Source: Bacillota bacterium
GTDB taxonomy: Bacteria; Bacillota; Clostridia; Oscillospirales; Ruminococcaceae
DNA: 32,898 bases
Assembly: GCA_023429685.1 (NCBI GenBank)
Contig: JAEZDF010000151.1
Location: forward strand, 1-32,898
Direction: 5' to 3'
Below are positions 16,131-23,823 of the stretch, one piece after another (positions within the stretch are counted from its first letter, which is position 1; each line of letters starts with the position of its first letter). The notes under the pieces are model-generated. The model was not told the DNA's origin, ran no database searches, and saw nothing but the letters and a program-made list of their open reading frames with translations. The translations under genes were made by a program, and so were the position numbers.

Positions 16131-17417
16131 TCAATATGTACCTGCGGCGGTAAAGGGCTTGCCATCTTTTAAATAGGCATCAAAGAACTCCAGCATAATA
16201 CCGTTTAACGTTTCCAGACAATAGCGCGTGTCTATTGTCGCCTTTCGACCCGAATCAAGTACACCCGCAAGGATGGGCGAAACGAGCGAAAGGTCGGTAA
16301 GGCTCATATGCTGCGCGCCATGAAACACCACTTCAAACGATGCGGGGGCCGTAGCCGATACCAGACGGTTCTGAAAGTACTCCTCATCCTCTGCTAAGAT
16401 TCCGTTATCATATAAAAACTGCGAGTAGATGTTTAGGAGCGGGGCGGGATAAGGCTCGGGATTTACGGTGTACGCGTCGTTTTCTACCCCTGTCAGCTCG
16501 CACATCATCGGTGCGTCGATGTTGATAACAGCACCGATATCCTGCCTTACCCTTGGAACACCCATTGCCGCTGCACCGCCCAGTGAGTGACCGAATACAC
16601 CGATTTTTGTATCGTCTACAAGCTCATATACGCCGCCCTTACTGCCTAGTATCGTATCGATTACAAAGCTTAGGTCAGATACGCGAATGTCCATCCACTT
16701 TTGAAACAGCCGTAGGTTTGCTTGCTTGTCGTCGCTTAAATCGGCATACTCCTGCATGTAGCCGCTGTCGACCATCGTAACCTTGTTGTTGCTGTCTACC
16801 GTGTAATACGAATGGTACGGGTGGTCAATAGAGCAAACCACATAGCCGTTTGCGGCGAGCTGCTCGAACGCGGACAGGTTGCTGTTTTTGATACCGCAAA
16901 AACCGTGCGAAAAAACTACTAGAGGGAACTTGCCCTGCACCCCTTCGGGATACCACAATGCCACATTGACCGACCTGTTTTCACCCGCGTTGGAGTAGGT
17001 TTCGGTGCGGGTTTCGTCCACATAGGTAACCAGGGCGGTTGCAACCTGGTAATCCCCCGAGATCGTCGGTTCTTTATACTGCGGAAATAGGACAGCGGGA
17101 AGAACGGCTGTAGCAAACAAAAAAGCCCCGCCCACCGCTTTCAGGATCGCCCTGCCTTTGCGAAATGGCGTCTCCGCCTTTTTACCAACAAGCTCAATGA
17201 TACTGATTACGGACATGACCAGCAACACGACCAGCAAGGCAATCCACCGCGCACCCCATTCGAACACCTGCAAGAGAAGCAGGAGCGACAACACGCCCAG
17301 TGCTCCAAACCGCAGAGCGTGCAGGATTGTCTTCTGTCTTGACCCACTAAGCAGACAATACCCCGTATACCCCGCCTGCAATACGACCGCAATAATTAGT
17401 ACAATAATACCAGACAT
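16131..17417 (-). CDS. Membrane-anchored alpha/beta hydrolase (PAF-AH/chlorophyllase-like)
   Basis: The product has 428 residues. The first 110 residues carry four or five membrane segments (for example SGIIVLIIAVVLQAGYTGYC and FGALGVLSLLLLLQVF). The rest is an alpha/beta hydrolase: the oxyanion-region FPLVVFSHGFCG and the nucleophile elbow IGVFGHSLGGAAAM, with Ser as nucleophile. A catalytic Asp is likely in VINIDAPM, and a late His in FHGAQHMSLTDL. This resembles bacterial platelet-activating factor acetylhydrolase or dienelactone-hydrolase-like lipases, here with the active domain outside the membrane. ATG 17417 has GGAGGGG 9 bases upstream. Substrate unknown; probably an ester. Confidence 0.82.
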   Translation of the reverse strand: MSGIIVLIIAVVLQAGYTGYCLLSGSRQKTILHALRFGALGVLSLLLLLQVFEWGARWIALLVVLLVMSVISIIELVGKKAETPFRKGRAILKAVGGAFLFATAVLPAVLFPQYKEPTISGDYQVATALVTYVDETRTETYSNAGENRSVNVALWYPEGVQGKFPLVVFSHGFCGIKNSNLSAFEQLAANGYVVCSIDHPYHSYYTVDSNNKVTMVDSGYMQEYADLSDDKQANLRLFQKWMDIRVSDLSFVIDTILGSKGGVYELVDDTKIGVFGHSLGGAAAMGVPRVRQDIGAVINIDAPMMCELTGVENDAYTVNPEPYPAPLLNIYSQFLYDNGILAEDEEYFQNRLVSATAPASFEVVFHGAQHMSLTDLSLVSPILAGVLDSGRKATIDTRYCLETLNGIMLEFFDAYLKDGKPFTAAGTY

Positions 17418-17521
17418 AAATAAAAACCCCTCCGTTTCATTTCTGATGTCAGTATAGGCTTTGCGCCGTGACATCGTCAACGAAACAGAGGGTAAGTTGC
17501 GTTATAACGCGCTAAGCTGCA

Positions 17522-17950
17522 TCACTTCCGGCTTTGCAGCGCCTTTAACCCTTGGTTCATCTGCCTTGCATCTCGGTTGCCCAACACCCAACCAATTACG
17601 TTGACCACGAGATAGACGAGAAACACCATCAGCATGAACAACAGCGCGCCAGACAGCTCGGTAAAGTTTCCGTTAAGCCACCCAAACACCGTAAGCGTTG
17701 TAATTAGCACAGCAAGATGCAAAATTTTTCGTATCATGGTCTCCCGCAGGTTAAGCTCCCTTTTGGAATAGAAGATGAATGACGGCAGCGTGCCGATAAT
17801 GCCGGCTATCAGCGGCGAGTAAAACGCGTAAAACCCAAACTCTCTCCCCGGCATCAGCACCGGACCAAAAAGCGCGCTTGCAACATTTACGCAGGTGGTG
17901 ATGATGAAAAACTCCATCGCACACTGCTTTAAAAAAACACGAAAGCTCAT
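17522..17950 (-). CDS. DUF3021 membrane protein
   Basis: The 142-residue protein has four membrane segments (about 10-30, 38-58, 75-93 and 99-120) and matches the DUF3021 pattern: a start with FLKQCAMEFFIITTC, then FYAFYSPLIAGIIGTLPSFIFYS. DUF3021 genes are typically the second gene of a LytTR-regulator pair, and here the ATG overlaps the regulator stop by 4 bases. It is thought to act as a membrane partner or inhibitor of the LytTR protein. The family role is not well established; the assignment comes from topology and the neighbour. Confidence 0.85.
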   Translation of the reverse strand: MSFRVFLKQCAMEFFIITTCVNVASALFGPVLMPGREFGFYAFYSPLIAGIIGTLPSFIFYSKRELNLRETMIRKILHLAVLITTLTVFGWLNGNFTELSGALLFMLMVFLVYLVVNVIGWVLGNRDARQMNQGLKALQSRK

Positions 17951-18393
17951 ACACTGCCCCCCGTTAAAAACGACTTTAGCTCAGGTACATACTGGCGGGA
18001 TATAATGACCTCTTCCCCATTAAACAGCTTTGCCGCAAATCGCCCGTTAAAGATGGGGTACACACTGCCAATCTTCATGAGGTTTACAACCATCGACTTT
18101 GCGCACCGAAAGAAATGCCCTGCACCGTATGCCGACTCAAACTCATACAGCTTGCATTTGAGCTCAAACGTTTGATTGTGCGTGTACGCAAACACGCGGT
18201 TGTCCACCGCCTCCACATAAAAGATATCCTGCAAAAAGATGCGGGTAATCCGCTCGTCCTTGTAGCCTGCCACAGAGCCGTCGGTAGATTTTATATAATG
18301 CTCGATGCTCCGCACCCGGTCGTTAATCTGATGGCAGTGAATAACCACCTGTTCGGTTTTGTTTGCGTCTATTTTTTCTATTGTTACGTTCAA
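17947..18393 (-). CDS. LytTR-family DNA-binding transcription regulator
   Basis: The 148-residue protein has an N-terminal segment of about 45 residues and a C-terminal LytTR DNA-binding domain (about 48-145). The domain is recognisable from RIFLQDIFYVEAVDNRVFAY, FELKCKLYEFESAYG, HFFRCAKSMVVNLMKIGSVY and the last strand EEVIISRQYVPELKS. There is no receiver domain, so it is the stand-alone LytTR type that works with a membrane protein. TTG 18393 is taken as the start because GAGGTGAG lies just upstream; another TTG six codons earlier is in frame. The 4-base overlap with the DUF3021 gene shows coupling. These pairs usually autoregulate and control a few envelope or transport genes. Confidence 0.9.
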   Translation of the reverse strand: MNVTIEKIDANKTEQVVIHCHQINDRVRSIEHYIKSTDGSVAGYKDERITRIFLQDIFYVEAVDNRVFAYTHNQTFELKCKLYEFESAYGAGHFFRCAKSMVVNLMKIGSVYPIFNGRFAAKLFNGEEVIISRQYVPELKSFLTGGSV

Positions 18394-18410
18394 AGGCTCA
18401 CCTCGAATCA

Positions 18411-18416
18411 ATTATA
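18411..18416 (-). promoter_or_regulatory. Possible -10 element before the LytTR gene
   Basis: Minus-strand TATAAT lies only 18 bases before the proposed TTG start, so a transcript from it would begin right at the ribosome site (18397-18404). No clear -35 is seen, which fits a promoter that needs an activator such as LytTR itself. Confidence 0.35.
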
Positions 18417-18445
18417 TGCGGTTGTCATCCGTCTAACCTCGTGGC

Positions 18446-18913
18446 TTAGCGCGGACAACTGGGTTTAATCATTTGATGGTAACACAGATAGTGTCCGTTT
18501 TCGGTTAAGATACAGTGATACGAGCGCTGCGTGTACCCTCTGTTTTGATACATTCCATATGCGGGAAGCGATGCCGATACCTGCACCTCGCTGTACATCG
18601 TAAAAAGCGTTTCTTCGAAAGCATCCATTAGTTTTGTTCCAAGCCCCTTACCCTGAAACCGGGGTAGGATAAACAGGCGGCATATCTCGTTGCCCTGCAT
18701 ACTACCCGTACCTGCATATTCTCCATCGCATCCAATCAGGTACACCTCTTCCCGTCCCACTGCATCGCGAATCCGTTCGGGCGAATGGTACTTTAAAAAG
18801 TACTCCACCGCGCCCGCAGGATAGTAGTTTGGATAAACCTGAGCGATGGTCTGATGTACGATTGCGGTAACCAAGGTTTCGTGTTCCTGTACCGCGAGGA
18901 TGATGTCTGACAT
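18446..18913 (-). CDS. GNAT-family N-acetyltransferase
   Basis: The 155-residue protein has a single GNAT domain that transfers an acyl group from acyl-CoA to an amine. The acetyl-CoA binding motif is RFQGKGLGTKLMDAFEE (about 94-110), preceded by strand ICRLFILP and followed by VQVSASLPAYGMYQNRGYT, the usual C-terminal strand-helix. ATG 18913 has GGAGG 5 bases upstream; another ATG four codons earlier is less likely. It is transcribed singly, between the GH3 gene and the LytTR pair. The substrate cannot be predicted. Confidence 0.88.
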   Translation of the reverse strand: MSDIILAVQEHETLVTAIVHQTIAQVYPNYYPAGAVEYFLKYHSPERIRDAVGREEVYLIGCDGEYAGTGSMQGNEICRLFILPRFQGKGLGTKLMDAFEETLFTMYSEVQVSASLPAYGMYQNRGYTQRSYHCILTENGHYLCYHQMIKPSCPR

Positions 18914-18933
18914 AAAACCCTCCACAACAATGC

Positions 18934-18975
18934 AAGCGGCGTTTCTAAACGCAAAATGTCTTGTTGGCGCCGCTT
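18934..18975. repeat. Inverted repeat between GH3 and GNAT genes
   Basis: AAGCGGCG (18934-18941) and CGCCGCTT (18968-18975) form an 8-bp stem with a 26-nt loop. There is no T-tract on either side. It could be a weak terminator for the GH3 transcript or an operator. Confidence 0.4.
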
Positions 18976-19012
18976 ACAATGTAGTCATTCTCTCTTAAGC
19001 GAGTAAATGGAT

Positions 19013-20872
19013 TTAGTAAGTTAGCCCATAACCGACATCAAACAGCACCCGCTCGGTGCCGATATCGCCCACCGAGCGGTACCATGGCATGGGCAGCTTG
19101 CCGGAAAACGGACTTTTGCCTACCAATACATTTGAAACCCCGTCCGCTTCGCTGCCGGGCAGATAGCACATCACCGCCGCGTCCCAATCGCTTAGATACT
19201 CGTCAATGATCACCTGCCTACCCGCTACGATCAGAGAAACGGTGGGCTTGCCAAGCTGTTTTGCAAGGGCGATGGCCTCGGTGTTGCCTTTGATCGCAAG
19301 CTTGCCGGTTATCGACATATCCTCGGTGTCACCCTCCCACTCGGCGTAGGGGATTTCTCCGACGCAAAGCAGTACGACATCGGCCTGAGCTGCCTGCGAC
19401 GGGTCGGTGAGGATGGTCAGCCCGTATTCGGACGCGGCGTCGTTAAGCCCGTCAAGGATGGTGGTTGCGGTCGTTACGTAGCGGCTGCTTACACTGTCCT
19501 GCGCGCCCAGCCACGAGATTGTCCATCCGCCGCACTGTGCGCCGGTGTCATCCGCCGCGGGACCAATGACTAGAACCTTTGCGCCCTGCTTAAGCGGCAA
19601 CACATTGCCGTCATTTTTAAGCAGAACCAAGCTTTTTTCCACCAGCTGCCGTGCAAGGGCGCGGTACTGCTCACTGCCCACCTCGCTGACATCGGTCTTG
19701 AGGTTTTCCTGCATTGGGTCGTCAAACAGCCCCATCTGCTGCTTTACAGAGATGATGCGCGTCACCGCGTCATCCACGCGATTTTGCTCTATGCTGCCCT
19801 CGTTCACCGCTTCTATAATGTACTCATAGCATTCCTTGTATTTCTCCGGCTCCATCAGCATGTCGATGCCCGCGTTGATTGCGGTAATGACCTGCTGCTT
19901 CAGCGAACTACCGGGGATGTTGTGAATCGACTCCCAGTCGCTGACCACAAAACCGTCAAACCCCATTTCGCCCTTGAGCACATCGGCAATCAGCTCCTTG
20001 TGGGCGTGCAGCTTTACGCCGTTAAGGCTGCTGTGGCTGACCATCACCGTTTTTACCCCTGCATCGATCAGGGCGTTGTACACAGCTAACAGCTCATCCA
20101 CCTGTTCCCCGCTCAGCGACGCGTCGCCACGGTCGACGAGATACTCACCCTCCCCCGTGCCGTAGGCGATGTTGCCGTCGGCGAGGTAATGCTTGGCGCA
20201 GGGCATAACCCCGCCGTCAAGCTGCCCCTTGGAATAGGCGACGCCAAGCGACGCCACCAGCTGCGGGTCGGAGGAATAGCTCTCATAGGTTCTGCCCCAA
20301 CGCGGCTCTGTGGCGACCGCAACGCAGGGGGAAAAGTTCCACAGCATGCCCGAGAGCTTCATCTCTTGCGCAACGGCATAACCCATCTCGTAGGTAAGCG
20401 CGGTATCGTTTGCCGCGCCGATGCCGATATTGTGGGGAAACACAACGGTCCCCGTGCATTTGATGTTACCGTGCACCGCGTCAGTCCCATACACAAACGG
20501 GATGGCGCTTTGGGATTTCAGCGACGCTGCCTGAAGACGCAGCACCGTCTTTTTCCAGCCGCTCGCCGTGGTATCAAGCCTGCCAAATTCACTTAAAACC
20601 GAGCTGAAGTTGTATTCGCTCAGCTCCTTTTCGGTCACGAAGTACACCGCACCCTGCACCATCTGTGCCGCCTTTTGTTCTAAGGTTAGCGACGACACAA
20701 TCTGCTGTGCACTGCCCGCGGTTTCTATTCCAGAAATGGAAGACGAACTTTGGGGTTGCGTTAGTTCGGAAGAAACAGGCGGTTCGGATGAGATTGGGAC
20801 GGTCGGCGCACAGCCGAACAAAAAGACAAACAGCGCAACAGTTAGAGCGCAGAGCGGTTTCAATCGATTCAT
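19013..20872 (-). CDS. Lipoprotein beta-glycosidase, GH family 3
   Basis: The 619-residue secreted enzyme has a lipoprotein signal (basic start, hydrophobic core, FLFGC with Cys21 as the lipidated residue) and a Ser/Pro-rich spacer to about residue 50. The GH3 barrel domain follows (about 55-385), with IPFVYGTDAVHGN, VVFPHNIGIGAAND, RWGRTYESYS, the KHYLADG substrate-binding segment and DGFVVSDWESI, where Asp312 is the likely nucleophile. The C-terminal domain (about 415-619) has GGWTISWLGAQD and CVGEIPYAEWEGD. The latter Glu matches the acid/base position of barley ExoI-type glucan glucosidases. It should release beta-linked glucose from short glucans outside the membrane. A GGGGGAA site precedes ATG 20872. 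Confidence 0.93.
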   Translation of the reverse strand: MNRLKPLCALTVALFVFLFGCAPTVPISSEPPVSSELTQPQSSSSISGIETAGSAQQIVSSLTLEQKAAQMVQGAVYFVTEKELSEYNFSSVLSEFGRLDTTASGWKKTVLRLQAASLKSQSAIPFVYGTDAVHGNIKCTGTVVFPHNIGIGAANDTALTYEMGYAVAQEMKLSGMLWNFSPCVAVATEPRWGRTYESYSSDPQLVASLGVAYSKGQLDGGVMPCAKHYLADGNIAYGTGEGEYLVDRGDASLSGEQVDELLAVYNALIDAGVKTVMVSHSSLNGVKLHAHKELIADVLKGEMGFDGFVVSDWESIHNIPGSSLKQQVITAINAGIDMLMEPEKYKECYEYIIEAVNEGSIEQNRVDDAVTRIISVKQQMGLFDDPMQENLKTDVSEVGSEQYRALARQLVEKSLVLLKNDGNVLPLKQGAKVLVIGPAADDTGAQCGGWTISWLGAQDSVSSRYVTTATTILDGLNDAASEYGLTILTDPSQAAQADVVLLCVGEIPYAEWEGDTEDMSITGKLAIKGNTEAIALAKQLGKPTVSLIVAGRQVIIDEYLSDWDAAVMCYLPGSEADGVSNVLVGKSPFSGKLPMPWYRSVGDIGTERVLFDVGYGLTY

Positions 20873-20915
20873 GACACATTCCCCCGTTGAAAAGATGTGG
20901 TTAGTTTCGTTTCTT

Positions 20916-20921
20916 ATCATA
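20916..20921 (-). promoter_or_regulatory. Possible extended -10 promoter of the GH3 gene
   Basis: Minus-strand TGGTATGAT is an extended -10 about 45 bases before the ATG. No good -35 is seen. Confidence 0.4.
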
Positions 20922-20963
20922 CCATAACCTTACTATCTTAGGTAATCATTTCTTGCTCAGTTG

Positions 20964-21018
20964 CAAAAAAGAACCGTAACCCGGATACGTTAAGCATCCA
21001 AATCACGGTTCCTGTTTT
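20964..21018 (-). terminator. Terminator of the phosphotransferase gene
   Basis: Minus strand: GGAACCGTGATTTGGAT pairs, with a few mismatches, with ATCCGGGTTACGGTTC around a short loop, followed by TTTTTTG. It lies 20 bases after the stop of the phosphotransferase gene. Confidence 0.75.
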
Positions 21019-21036
21019 GCTACAGACTGTGTAGTG

Positions 21037-22014
21037 CTACTGTGTCATTCTACTCTCTTTATTAAGAATAAAGTCGCTTAATTTCTCCCTGAGCTCTGTC
21101 ATCCACTGGGGTTCCTCATCAAATCGTTCCGCTACGCATCGGATAAGCCTTGCATAACCATACAAATTGACAAAGCGGCTCATGAGTGACAATGATTGCC
21201 TCATGTCCTCGGTATAGCAATACTCTGACTGATACCCTCTAAGAAATTCATCCTTAGCCTGTTGACACGCTTTGCCGGCTAACTCTTCTTCTATACAATC
21301 GAAGACCTGTACGATATCCAGCGCGTACCAGTGGTACATTCCATCATCAAAATCGATGACGGAACACGATTTGCTGTTTTCATCGTAGAATACATTGTCA
21401 AACTCGAAATCATAATGAACCAGCCCATAATTATCATCGTTCTGCGGAAGCTGACTAAGCTCACTTTCAATTAGTGTTAGTTCGTTATAAGCAAATTCAG
21501 GCGCAGAATACTCACGAAGTACCCCTTCAATCCATTGCAAAACCTCTGTATGTGTCCATTTCTTCGTAGCCGGTTTGTACTTAGCTGATAACGCATGGAG
21601 CCTTCCTAAGGTTTTGCCGTATTGGTACATCACCTCATCCGATTTATCCGTCCACTCAATCGGTATTCCCTTTACACATTTGAACACCACCGCATAATAA
21701 TCGCCCCATTGCGTATTTAGCTCTAATAGTGCTTCTCCCGTTTTACTTGCTATGGGTTCCAGTGCGGGATACCCTGCACCAACTAGATACTCGATGTACT
21801 CAAGCTCTCCGATGATATTTTCCTTGATTTTTTCATCTACAGGAGCAAGGCGGAGAAAGCAGACGTCTGTGCCCCGGAAAAAGGGATACACCGCATTTGC
21901 GGATATCCGATACCGCCCGAGCATTTCATCAAGTCCGTCAACATTGTGCTCCCAATTGCGCAAAGCTTCTTTTGCCAGATCAAAAATTGAGTAAAGATGT
22001 CTTAATTTCAGCAT
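21037..22014 (-). CDS. APH-family phosphotransferase (possible resistance enzyme)
   Basis: The 325-residue protein has the aminoglycoside phosphotransferase/choline kinase fold. The Brenner motif is LVHYDFEFDNVFYD, with H200, catalytic D202 and N207. The metal-binding DFD follows at D221 (CSVIDFDDGMYHWYALDI). The N-lobe includes CFLRLAPVDEKIKENI and the hinge YYAVVFKCVKGIPIEW. ATG 22014 is taken; AAAGGA lies 12 bases upstream. The family phosphorylates antibiotics (aminoglycosides, macrolides) but also sugars and amino-alcohols. The gene lies 20 bases after an intrinsic terminator preceded by a 20-codon leader peptide. That regulation is typical of antibiotic-inducible genes and favours a resistance role. 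The substrate is not proven. Confidence 0.82.
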   Translation of the reverse strand: MLKLRHLYSIFDLAKEALRNWEHNVDGLDEMLGRYRISANAVYPFFRGTDVCFLRLAPVDEKIKENIIGELEYIEYLVGAGYPALEPIASKTGEALLELNTQWGDYYAVVFKCVKGIPIEWTDKSDEVMYQYGKTLGRLHALSAKYKPATKKWTHTEVLQWIEGVLREYSAPEFAYNELTLIESELSQLPQNDDNYGLVHYDFEFDNVFYDENSKSCSVIDFDDGMYHWYALDIVQVFDCIEEELAGKACQQAKDEFLRGYQSEYCYTEDMRQSLSLMSRFVNLYGYARLIRCVAERFDEEPQWMTELREKLSDFILNKESRMTQ

Positions 22015-22033
22015 ACTGTTTATTTTTCCTTTC

Positions 22034-22067
22034 AAAATAAAAAAGCACTCCTGAAAAACAGAAGTGC
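22034..22067 (-). terminator. Intrinsic terminator in the phosphotransferase leader (attenuator)
   Basis: Minus strand: GCACTTCTG (22059-22067) pairs with CAGGAGTGC (22045-22053), one wobble, around a 5-nt T loop, followed by TTTTTTATTTT. It ends just before the ribosome site of the phosphotransferase gene, so the gene is transcribed only if this stem is avoided. A copy of one arm, GGCACTC (22094-22100), lies upstream and can pair with the 3' arm GAGTGC as an antiterminator. Confidence 0.8.
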
Positions 22068-22083
22068 AAAATTTACTGCCGAA

Positions 22084-22119
22084 AAATAAACACGAGTGCC
22101 TGTTATGTAATGTTTATTT
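22084..22119 (-). promoter_or_regulatory. Upstream attenuator hairpin overlapping the leader peptide
   Basis: AAATAAACA (minus strand, 22111-22119) and TGTTTATTT (22084-22092) are a perfect 9-bp repeat. The first arm lies in the last codons of the leader peptide. The loop carries GGCACTC, the segment able to pair with the terminator. A ribosome paused in the leader could open this stem and free GGCACTC. Confidence 0.6.
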
Positions 22120-22165
22120 GGCGAGCAATATCACTCCGATTTTTCATCACAAATAATTTGGTCAT
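22103..22165 (-). CDS. 20-residue leader peptide of the phosphotransferase gene
   Basis: A short reading frame from ATG 22165 to TAA 22103 starts MTKLFVMKNRSD and ends in QINIT. An AGGTGAG site lies 9 bases upstream. It sits between a predicted promoter (22201-22229) and the terminator (22034-22067), and its end overlaps the first arm of the upstream hairpin. Lys8-Asn9-Arg10 fits the +x+ pattern (basic-any-basic) at which macrolide-bound ribosomes stall in several Erm leaders. That would link drug binding to readthrough. The role is inference from layout; I recognise no exact database match. Confidence 0.65.
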   Translation of the reverse strand: MTKLFVMKNRSDIARQINIT

Positions 22166-22200
22166 GATAACTGCTCACCTGCCTTTCAAGATTCTTCATT

Positions 22201-22229
22201 ATTTTACCACAACAGTTGCAAAAAGTAAA
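22201..22229 (-). promoter_or_regulatory. Promoter of the leader peptide and phosphotransferase gene
   Basis: Minus-strand TTTACT (22224-22229), 17 bases, TAAAAT (22201-22206). Predicted start is near 22194, giving a leader of about 160 nt to the terminator. Confidence 0.5.
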
Positions 22230-22328
22230 TAGATTTCAATGCCGGCTTTCGCTTTGATTGTTATGTGTATATAATTGCGACAGCTTTGTTCTGTTTGGAG
22301 GGTTGGCTTGCGAGGAGTCACCAAATAA

Positions 22329-22396
22329 GCAAAGTGTGTTGCAAAGTGTGCAACACGCAAAGAGAACCCTGTAAACCGTTGAGGTCACAGGGTTTT
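22329..22396. repeat. Recombination-site-like repeats beside the nuclease gene
   Basis: GCAAAGTGTG occurs twice with a 12-base period (22329-22338 and 22341-22350). It overlaps a perfect inverted repeat, GTGTTGC and GCAACAC (22336-22342 and 22350-22356), with a 7-base centre. Next to it, AACCCTGT (22365-22372) and ACAGGGTT (22387-22394), with inner ACC/GGT, make a strong hairpin followed by TTTTCG. Such closely packed direct and inverted TTGCAAC-type repeats are seen at tyrosine-recombinase sites. The hairpin may also terminate the nuclease transcript. The rest of 22230-22443 shows no convincing gene. Confidence 0.4.
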
Positions 22397-22443
22397 CGAT
22401 GTGATAATAGTGGAAAGAAGATTTTTATATTGTATATACTATA

Positions 22444-23535
22444 TCAATAAACCGAGGCTGATTTACGTATACGTAAATCTAAGATAGAGATATTGATATA
22501 CAATTGTACAGTATTTGTATAAATATGTTCTTTGATAAATCGTGACACTCTCTCGTACTCTTCATCATTAAAACAAGCAACCAAGTAAAAAGCGTTTTTG
22601 TATTTACTTGACAACATATACTCCGTTAACTGTTTTTCATAACCTTTTTTTAAGTATGATGGGTTGTTTGCTTTCTTTATTTCAATTAATACTTTCTCGT
22701 CTTCTTGCTTATTCCGATACAACTTAAAATCCACTTGACCAATGCCTAGTGAGGCTTCTCTTGTTATCTCAACTTCTTGATTGTAAAAATACGCATCCAT
22801 CATATTTTCCATAATCAATTGTATTCGCTCTTCTCTAACTGGCTTATCGTTTTCCCAAAATAGCTTATAAAGATTACCGTAATGCATTCTATCTTCAATA
22901 TAACTCAGCAAGCTTGACACTTCACCTGTCAAAGCTATATTTGTACCATATTGACGCTGTATATCCATGGGCATGATCTCAAAGTAAAAGTCCATGTTAA
23001 TACCCAACGTATCTTCTAGTAATGTATCCCCAAACAATCTTCTGTTATATATTTGGGGAATTATTTGAAAATCTAAATCGGTAAAAAATATATCTGGGTA
23101 GCTAAATACATCATAATAATATTTTTCATGCTCATCTAATGAAAGTGAATTATCCTCTTGGTAATCTAATTGAGCTGCTGTACTAATTAAGTAACGGCAT
23201 TTTTTATTAAAATAGAGTGCGTCGAATTCTCCAGTATTCTCTTTTCTTAAGTATGCCATATAGTCTATAAATTGATATAAAGCCAATTCGTGAAAAGCAC
23301 TCATCTGGTGATAGAAGTCATCTTCTGTCCAATAAAATAATTCTTTAAACACCTTTAAACATTTAGAATATTGTTCTCTAAACAGATACTTAGGCAATAT
23401 ATTCTCAATTCGATCCGCAATGCTCATATTATCGACCATTTCAATTTTATCTTTTCCTTCAAAAATCTCAACTTTTAAAAATTCATGGACAATATAATTA
23501 TATATTTCAATATCCTTAGTTTGAAAAACAATCAC
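22444..23535 (-). CDS. PD-(D/E)XK nuclease-like protein, orphan
   Basis: The 363-residue protein has a helical N-terminal region of about 240 residues (acidic, Tyr-rich, not recognised) and a C-terminal PD-(D/E)XK nuclease-like core. The core has LGIGQVDFKLYR (D269), then VLIEIKKANN (E285 and K287), then a helix with KGYEKQLTEYML (Q302) and strand AFYLVACF. The order D ... E-x-K ... Q is that of the Holliday-junction-resolvase-like and restriction-type nucleases. The GTG start has AAGGGGTG 5 bases upstream. The gene is clearly more AT-rich than its neighbours and lies off the 3' end of a tRNA gene, so it was probably acquired. Single nuclease genes like this are often anti-phage or remnants of mobile elements; the role here is unproven. 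Confidence 0.72.
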   Translation of the reverse strand: MIVFQTKDIEIYNYIVHEFLKVEIFEGKDKIEMVDNMSIADRIENILPKYLFREQYSKCLKVFKELFYWTEDDFYHQMSAFHELALYQFIDYMAYLRKENTGEFDALYFNKKCRYLISTAAQLDYQEDNSLSLDEHEKYYYDVFSYPDIFFTDLDFQIIPQIYNRRLFGDTLLEDTLGINMDFYFEIMPMDIQRQYGTNIALTGEVSSLLSYIEDRMHYGNLYKLFWENDKPVREERIQLIMENMMDAYFYNQEVEITREASLGIGQVDFKLYRNKQEDEKVLIEIKKANNPSYLKKGYEKQLTEYMLSSKYKNAFYLVACFNDEEYERVSRFIKEHIYTNTVQLYINISILDLRIRKSASVY

Positions 23536-23554
23536 ATGAACACCCCTTTCATAT

Positions 23555-23584
23555 ATTATAATGTTGAAGAAGTTATGATGTCAA
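23555..23584 (-). promoter_or_regulatory. Consensus promoter of the nuclease gene
   Basis: Minus-strand TTGACA (23579-23584), 18 bases, TATAAT (23555-23560). Predicted start is near 23548, only about 13 bases before the GTG. Confidence 0.75.
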
Positions 23585-23627
23585 TCTATCTCGTTAACCC
23601 AAAGAGAAGAAAGTCAACGCCATATAC

Positions 23628-23645
23628 TTGAACAATACTGTTCAA
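23628..23645. repeat. Perfect palindrome upstream of the nuclease promoter
   Basis: TTGAACA and TGTTCAA are separated by ATAC. The site is 44 bases upstream of the nuclease -35 and could be an operator. The remainder of 23585-23760 is AT-rich with no recognisable gene. Confidence 0.35.
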
Positions 23646-23760
23646 AAGCTCTTAATCTTGACTTTTCGACTATTAACTTAAGGTTTTCTATCAAATACAA
23701 TATTCAAGCAAATTTCATATCAGATGTGTAAATGCAGATAAACACAGGCCTTCGGGCATA

Positions 23761-23814
23761 GAAAAAGGTACAAAATACCGGACAGTCCAACAAAACTGTT
23801 CAATACCTCGTACC
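23761..23814 (-). terminator. Terminator of the tRNA-Leu transcript
   Basis: Minus strand: GGTAC (23810-23814) pairs with GTACC (23766-23770), with an inner ACAGT/ACTGT stem, followed by TTTTTC. It lies 10 bases after the tRNA CCA end. Confidence 0.7.
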
Positions 23815-23823
23815 CTGTTCATT

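Noticed and set aside
17502..17513. 12-base palindrome GCGTTATAACGC after the hydrolase gene start
   Set aside because: Short, no spacer or partner site and no T-tract; could be chance.
22265..22450. A 61-codon plus-strand frame rich in Cys
   Set aside because: It runs through the repeat cluster, lacks a ribosome site and shows no domain.
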